This document shows, piece by piece, positions 59,801-64,000 of a stretch of 64,000 nucleotides of DNA. Origin of the DNA: Impatiens glandulifera (lineage: Eukaryota; Streptophyta; Magnoliopsida; Ericales; Balsaminaceae); the NCBI RefSeq assembly GCF_907164915.1, contig NC_061865.1, forward strand, positions 53,588,587 to 53,652,586, in the 5' to 3' direction. A model generated the notes under the pieces. That model made no database searches. It worked only from the letters and a program-made list of their open reading frames with translations, and was not told where the DNA came from. A program made the translations under genes and the position numbers. Numbering within the stretch: position 1 is the first letter of the stretch; each line of letters starts with the position of its first letter.

Positions 59801-62292
59801 AATATCTCAAATAATTAGACCTTATTGATCTTTAAAACATTTAACTAACTATGACAAAATGATGAGTTAGAAAATTTCAATATAAATTTATACATTATTC
59901 ACCGTCACACTTTTGGGGAGAATGTCTAAAGACACCATATATGTGAGTTTAGATGACAATACACTCTTAATGAGAATTAATCGACCTTGAGATTATTTTG
60001 TTTTTAAATCTAGATAATTTATATTCTATTTGAGTGATAATCTGGTCTCAATCAACTTTTATTCGTAATTTAGCCCCACTAACTATTCAAGATAGGTTGA
60101 CAGAAAATTATCAATCTTGAACTTTGTCAACCTGATCATTCTTCTATTTGAAAAAAATTTACAATAAAAGATTCTATATAAATGAAATTGATATGAATGT
60201 GAAACTTTATAAAGATATTTAAATGAATCAATTAAACTAAATGAAACAATATAAATCAATATTAGAATCATTTTTACTAAATATTGTGAGTAGGTTAAAT
60301 GTTTTTATCAAGAATTGATAAGAAAAATCATGACAAATTATGATTGATCATTTATTTATATAATGAAAATAGTACAGAATTCATATTAATCATGGGGAGA
60401 ATATGCATAAGATAATTTGATCGACTTTATGCACATGCTCTTCAATTATGAAATAATAAACAAATTCAGATTTGATCATTGTATCTCCTTTTCATTAAAA
60501 TCTTGAATATATTGAATAATAAAAATATGATTAAACTCTAACAACTTTCATATTAGACAGGTAATTAGTTCCTTTATGTCGGTTTGTATATAGAAAATAT
60601 ACAACAAAATCGATGAAATTCAGTTCTGATAAAATCTCAAACTATTAGTTTCGATTTTGTTGGTCGTTTAATCAGTTTTATTTGTTCCTAACAAAATATT
60701 ATTAAATAATACAATTATATCTAAAACTAATTTTGAAAACATTCAAACTTAACCGATATATGACAAACTTTGACTAAATTGGTCCAAATAAACTAGAATG
60801 GAACTATCCCAAATGAATTAGATTTCTAATTAGGGTTCACATGGTTCTGTACGGATTTGCTAAAACAAAAATAAAAACAATCTTTGACCTTATACAAGGA
60901 AACCCTTTGACTATTTAAAAATAAGAAAATAATTGAAATAGTCAATTGATTTTATGGATTCAATGTTTAGTAACAATGTTTTTATTGTTAATCAAACCGA
61001 TAATATTTGGATTTTTTAAGCTGGTTTTTTTTACTAGACATTTTTTTATAGGGTTAATCATCATCTTATTAATCAACTATCAATTTCTAATATTATTAAA
61101 ATGTTAATGAAAATATCAAACTATACTTCATATATATTTTTTATTAAATACTAAAAATATTTTTGTTCAAATAAACTTTTCCTACATCAAACAAGTTTCA
61201 ATTATTTATATTATTTTCAAATAATCTGAAATCAAACAATAATAAGCAATAAATGGGTGGCGGCTGGAAAATCAACAAAAGGTCCAATTTTAAATTAATT
61301 GACCCACATTTCAAATTTGTGCAGCTAAAGAAATAGAAACAAGGACCGGCGGCTGAAAATCAACAATTGGCAGCTTGTTTGATCAATATTGATTTTTATC
61401 ATATTTTTATATCAACATATTAAAATATTCTTATTATTTAAGATTTTAAAATATTCTTATTATTTAAGATTTTAAAATATTCTTAAATTAATAATTTAAA
61501 TAAATTTGTTGAAACAAACAACAAAATTAAGAAGAAATTTATGTACTTTTGATTATAAATAATAAATATTAGTGCGACATGTTATAATATTTGGTGAGTT
61601 AAGATAATATGCGCGGTTTGATTGTCTGTTTATTAAACAAAATATACATATAAATGTTTTATTAATATTTTAAATTAGTTTGGTTTGAACTGTCCATCAA
61701 ATTAATCGTTTAATTCATTGAAAACTTTGTTCGAATATATTATATATAGAATAAAATTCGGTAACATTTTCAAAACACAATTTCGTCATGAATTTTTTGT
61801 TTTTATAAAACATCACAATAAAATTGGATCTAACCATTTTAAAATTTAAATTTTCTACTAATTATTATCTTTACATTTACATTCTAGTGACAAATCTTTA
61901 CTTTCATAATATTCTCTCAATATTATCTTTAGGAGATTAATGGTTATGATCTAATAGTTATAAAATTATACTTGAGTTAGTTTGAACGATTTTTAGTGGC
62001 GTTGAACCAACAACCGAATAGTTGAGATTGATTTAATAAAAAAAAACCGTAATAAATTTATTTTGACTGATTCAATTCAATTTAAAAGGTTTGTTTAACT
62101 TAGGGTTTAGAGTTTAGTTTAATTTTCTTATTTTCAATATATAGATCATTTTAAATATAAAAATATATATTTATAATAAAGACGAGTTTATTGAACCAAA
62201 CAAGAACCTAAGAATTCTCTAACGGAAGTCTGAACTGGACTCTCTGTTTCCATCTCTGTTTTCTCTCCCAAGTGGGGGTGGGTAGAGAAGAT
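59801..62292. other. intergenic, A+T-rich
   Basis: No gene recognised. At about 61,250-61,375 the words GGCGGCTGGAAAATCAACAA and GGCGGCTGAAAATCAACAAT occur about 90 bases apart, and at 61,418-61,490 a 27-bp unit (TTAAAATATTCTTATTATTT...) is repeated two and a half times. Confidence 0.45.
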
Positions 62293-62304
62293 GTATATAT
62301 ATAT
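62293..62304 (+). promoter_or_regulatory. probable TATA region of the 6PGDH gene
   Basis: TATATATATATT, preceded by CT-rich sequence and followed about 75 bases later by the presumed first splice donor; the position is suitable for the start of the untranslated first exon. Confidence 0.4.
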
Positions 62305-62379
62305 TTGATAACCCAGTTCATCAAAATCAAAATCCCAGATCTCATTCATAGAAATCAATTACCTTTGTTCATCTGAAAG

Positions 62380-62825
62380 GTATTTTCAATTAACCCATTT
62401 TGATCTTTCCTTCTTATCAATTTCAGTACAGTTTTGTTTCCCGTTATGGATCATAGCTAGGGTTCGATTACGTTACGATTTCTGATCATCAATCTTCTAG
62501 TTTCATCTGTTCTTAGATCATAGTTCAACCATTTAGCTTTTGATTTATACCTCTGTTCACTCTGTTTAGAATAATCAGTGATCTACCTTTCAAATTTAGG
62601 GTTTTGGATTTCATTTTCAGTATAGTATAGTACAGTAGTAACTTGTAATTTTGTTTCCCGTTTTGGATCATTGGGTTCGATTACGTTACGATTGCTGATC
62701 AATCAATCTTCTAGTTTCGTCTGTTCTCAGATCATAGTTCACTCTGTTTAGAATAATCAGTGGTCAAGCTTTCAAATTTAGGGTTTTGGATTTCATTTTC
62801 ATACTGTTGTTCTTTATCGATACAG
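62380..62825 (+). other. intron in the 5' leader of the 6PGDH gene, with internal duplication
   Basis: A likely donor (GAAAGGTATTTT) and acceptor (GATACAGGAAACG) define an intron of 446 bases that ends 8 bases before the start codon, as is usual for plant genes with leader introns. Inside it, 62,431-62,620 and 62,647-62,801 are two copies of one segment, sharing TTTTGTTTCCCGTT, GGTTCGATTACGTTACGATT and TTTAGGGTTTTGGATTTCAT. Such CT/T-rich first introns often enhance expression; here this is inference. Confidence 0.65.
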
Positions 62826-62833
62826 GAAACGAG

Positions 62834-64000
62834 ATGGCAACTCTTAGTAGAATCGGTCTTGCTGGTCTTGCAGTCATGGGTCAAAATCTCGCCCTAAACA
62901 TAGCAGAAAAAGGTTTTCCAATTTCAGTTTACAATAGAAGTTCTTCAAAAGTTGACGAAACAGTTGCCCGAGCCAAGCAAGAAGGAAACCTTCCTTTATA
63001 CGGTTTTCACGATCCTGAATCCTTCATTCTCTCAATCCAAAAGCCACGAGTAATCATAATGCTAGTCAAGGCCGGATCACCAGTAGACGACACCATTAAA
63101 ACATTATCAGTCTATTTGGAACAAGGAGACTGCATAATCGACGGTGGTAACGAATGGTATGAAAACACGGAGAGAAGAGAGAAAGCCGCTGCTGAATTGG
63201 GTCTTCTCTACCTCGGAATGGGAGTTTCAGGTGGAGAAGAAGGTGCTAGAAATGGACCTTCTCTAATGCCTGGAGGATCTTTCGAAGCTTATAAACATAT
63301 CGAAGATATCCTTCTTAAAGTAGCAGCTCAGATTGAAGACAGTGGTCCTTGTGTAACCTACATTGGTAAAGGTGGTTCGGGGAATTTCGTGAAGATGGTT
63401 CATAATGGAATTGAATATGGTGATATGCAGTTAATCTCTGAAGCTTACGATGTTCTTAAATCCGTTGGCAAGCTTTCGAACGAGGAATTACACCAAGTCT
63501 TCTCCGAATGGAACAAAGGAGAGCTTTTAAGCTTCTTGGTTGAGATTACAGCTGATATATTCTCAATTAAAGACGATAAAGCAGAAGGGCATCTCGTAGA
63601 CAAGGTGCTCGATAAAACTGGCATGAAAGGAACAGGAAAATGGACAGTTCAACAAGCAGCCGAGCTTTCCATCGCTGCTCCGACAATCGCCTCCTCTTTA
63701 GACTCAAGATTCCTTAGTGGGTTAAAGGAAGAACGAGTTTTAGCAGCTAAATTGTTCGATGAAGTCATCATCACCGATGATCAAGTTTTCGTCGATAAAA
63801 AACAACTAATCGACGACGTTCGTCAAGCTCTTTACGCGTCGAAAATCTGCAGCTACGCGCAGGGAATGAACTTGATTCGTTCGAAAAGTGAGGAAAAGAA
63901 TTGGGGATTGAAGCTGGGGGAGCTTGCTAGGATTTGGAAAGGTGGCTGTATTATTCGCGCGATATTTTTGGATCGAATTAAGAAGGCTTATGACAGGAAC
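62834..64000 (+). CDS. PGD: 6-phosphogluconate dehydrogenase (decarboxylating), 3' end outside the window
   Basis: The first 389 codons of a protein that normally has about 485. It catalyses the NADP-dependent oxidative decarboxylation of 6-phosphogluconate to ribulose 5-phosphate, a step of the oxidative pentose phosphate pathway. Visible are the Rossmann loop (G8LAGLAVMG), the NADP-binding N34RSS, the substrate-binding GVSGGEEGAR (130-139), the catalytic K187 and E194 in FVKMVHNGIEYGDMQL, and the signature DKTGMKGTGKWT (260-271). No intron interrupts the coding part. The protein starts right before the Rossmann fold (MATLSRIGLAG), so no transit peptide is present, which suggests a cytosolic form like Arabidopsis PGD2; peroxisomal targeting would depend on the C-terminus, which is not seen. 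There is no stop or frameshift. Confidence 0.97.
   Translation, partial: MATLSRIGLAGLAVMGQNLALNIAEKGFPISVYNRSSSKVDETVARAKQEGNLPLYGFHDPESFILSIQKPRVIIMLVKAGSPVDDTIKTLSVYLEQGDCIIDGGNEWYENTERREKAAAELGLLYLGMGVSGGEEGARNGPSLMPGGSFEAYKHIEDILLKVAAQIEDSGPCVTYIGKGGSGNFVKMVHNGIEYGDMQLISEAYDVLKSVGKLSNEELHQVFSEWNKGELLSFLVEITADIFSIKDDKAEGHLVDKVLDKTGMKGTGKWTVQQAAELSIAAPTIASSLDSRFLSGLKEERVLAAKLFDEVIITDDQVFVDKKQLIDDVRQALYASKICSYAQGMNLIRSKSEEKNWGLKLGELARIWKGGCIIRAIFLDRIKKAYDRN

Noticed and set aside
1..64000. CRISPR array, phage or bacterial operon
   Set aside because: The repeats present are microsatellites, simple tandem repeats or plant transposons; introns and plant gene families show that the DNA is nuclear plant DNA.

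Overview
This window is nuclear DNA from a flowering plant, most likely a eudicot. The signs are very high A+T, intron-containing plant genes (a calmodulin-like protein, a bZIP factor, a plastid-type GNAT acetyltransferase, and a 6-phosphogluconate dehydrogenase with an intron in its 5' leader), and a typical mix of plant transposons: LINEs, Copia, hAT, PIF/Harbinger and Helitron elements, and tRNA-derived SINEs. It also carries fragments of mitochondrial and plastid DNA. I cannot name the species.

Layout. 0-3.6 kb: LINE remnant, MITE, small Helitron. 3.7-4.2 kb: an intact calmodulin-like gene (minus strand). 3.96-29.5 kb: two tandem copies of a segment of about 12.6 kb. Block A runs about 3,962-16,680 and block B about 16,938-29,510. 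Each holds a four-helix membrane-protein gene and long non-coding sequence; different later insertions separate the two blocks. Block A has hAT and PIF MITEs, a mitochondrial 26S rRNA fragment with a 13-bp target duplication, and a Helitron fragment. Block B has a solo Copia LTR with a perfect 5-bp target duplication and a subrepeat-rich region. 29.7-48 kb: a gene desert with LINE ORF1, Copia and SINE remnants. 48.35-48.96 kb: a bZIP gene with a SINE just upstream of its TATA box. 50.6-55.2 kb: a LINE fragment, a mosaic of plastid fragments (rpoC2, rps4, rpoC2, rrn16) and a Copia pol pseudogene split by a non-autonomous hAT element. 55.5-64 kb: a gene for a 47-residue membrane protein, a two-exon GNAT gene (minus), and a 6PGDH gene that runs off the right edge.

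The central observation is that one tandem duplication explains two broken genes at once. If its left breakpoint lay inside the calmodulin-like gene and its right breakpoint inside intron 1 of the membrane-protein gene, the junction would carry a membrane-protein gene without exon 1 next to a calmodulin-like gene without its 3' half. This is what is seen at 16.1-17.2 kb. The outer copies (3.7 kb and 29.0-29.7 kb) stay complete.

The genes do not form a pathway. Their roles (calcium sensing, transcription, acetyl transfer, oxidative pentose phosphate pathway) are independent. No new defence or biosynthetic system was found; the interest lies in genome rearrangement, organelle DNA insertion and nested transposons.
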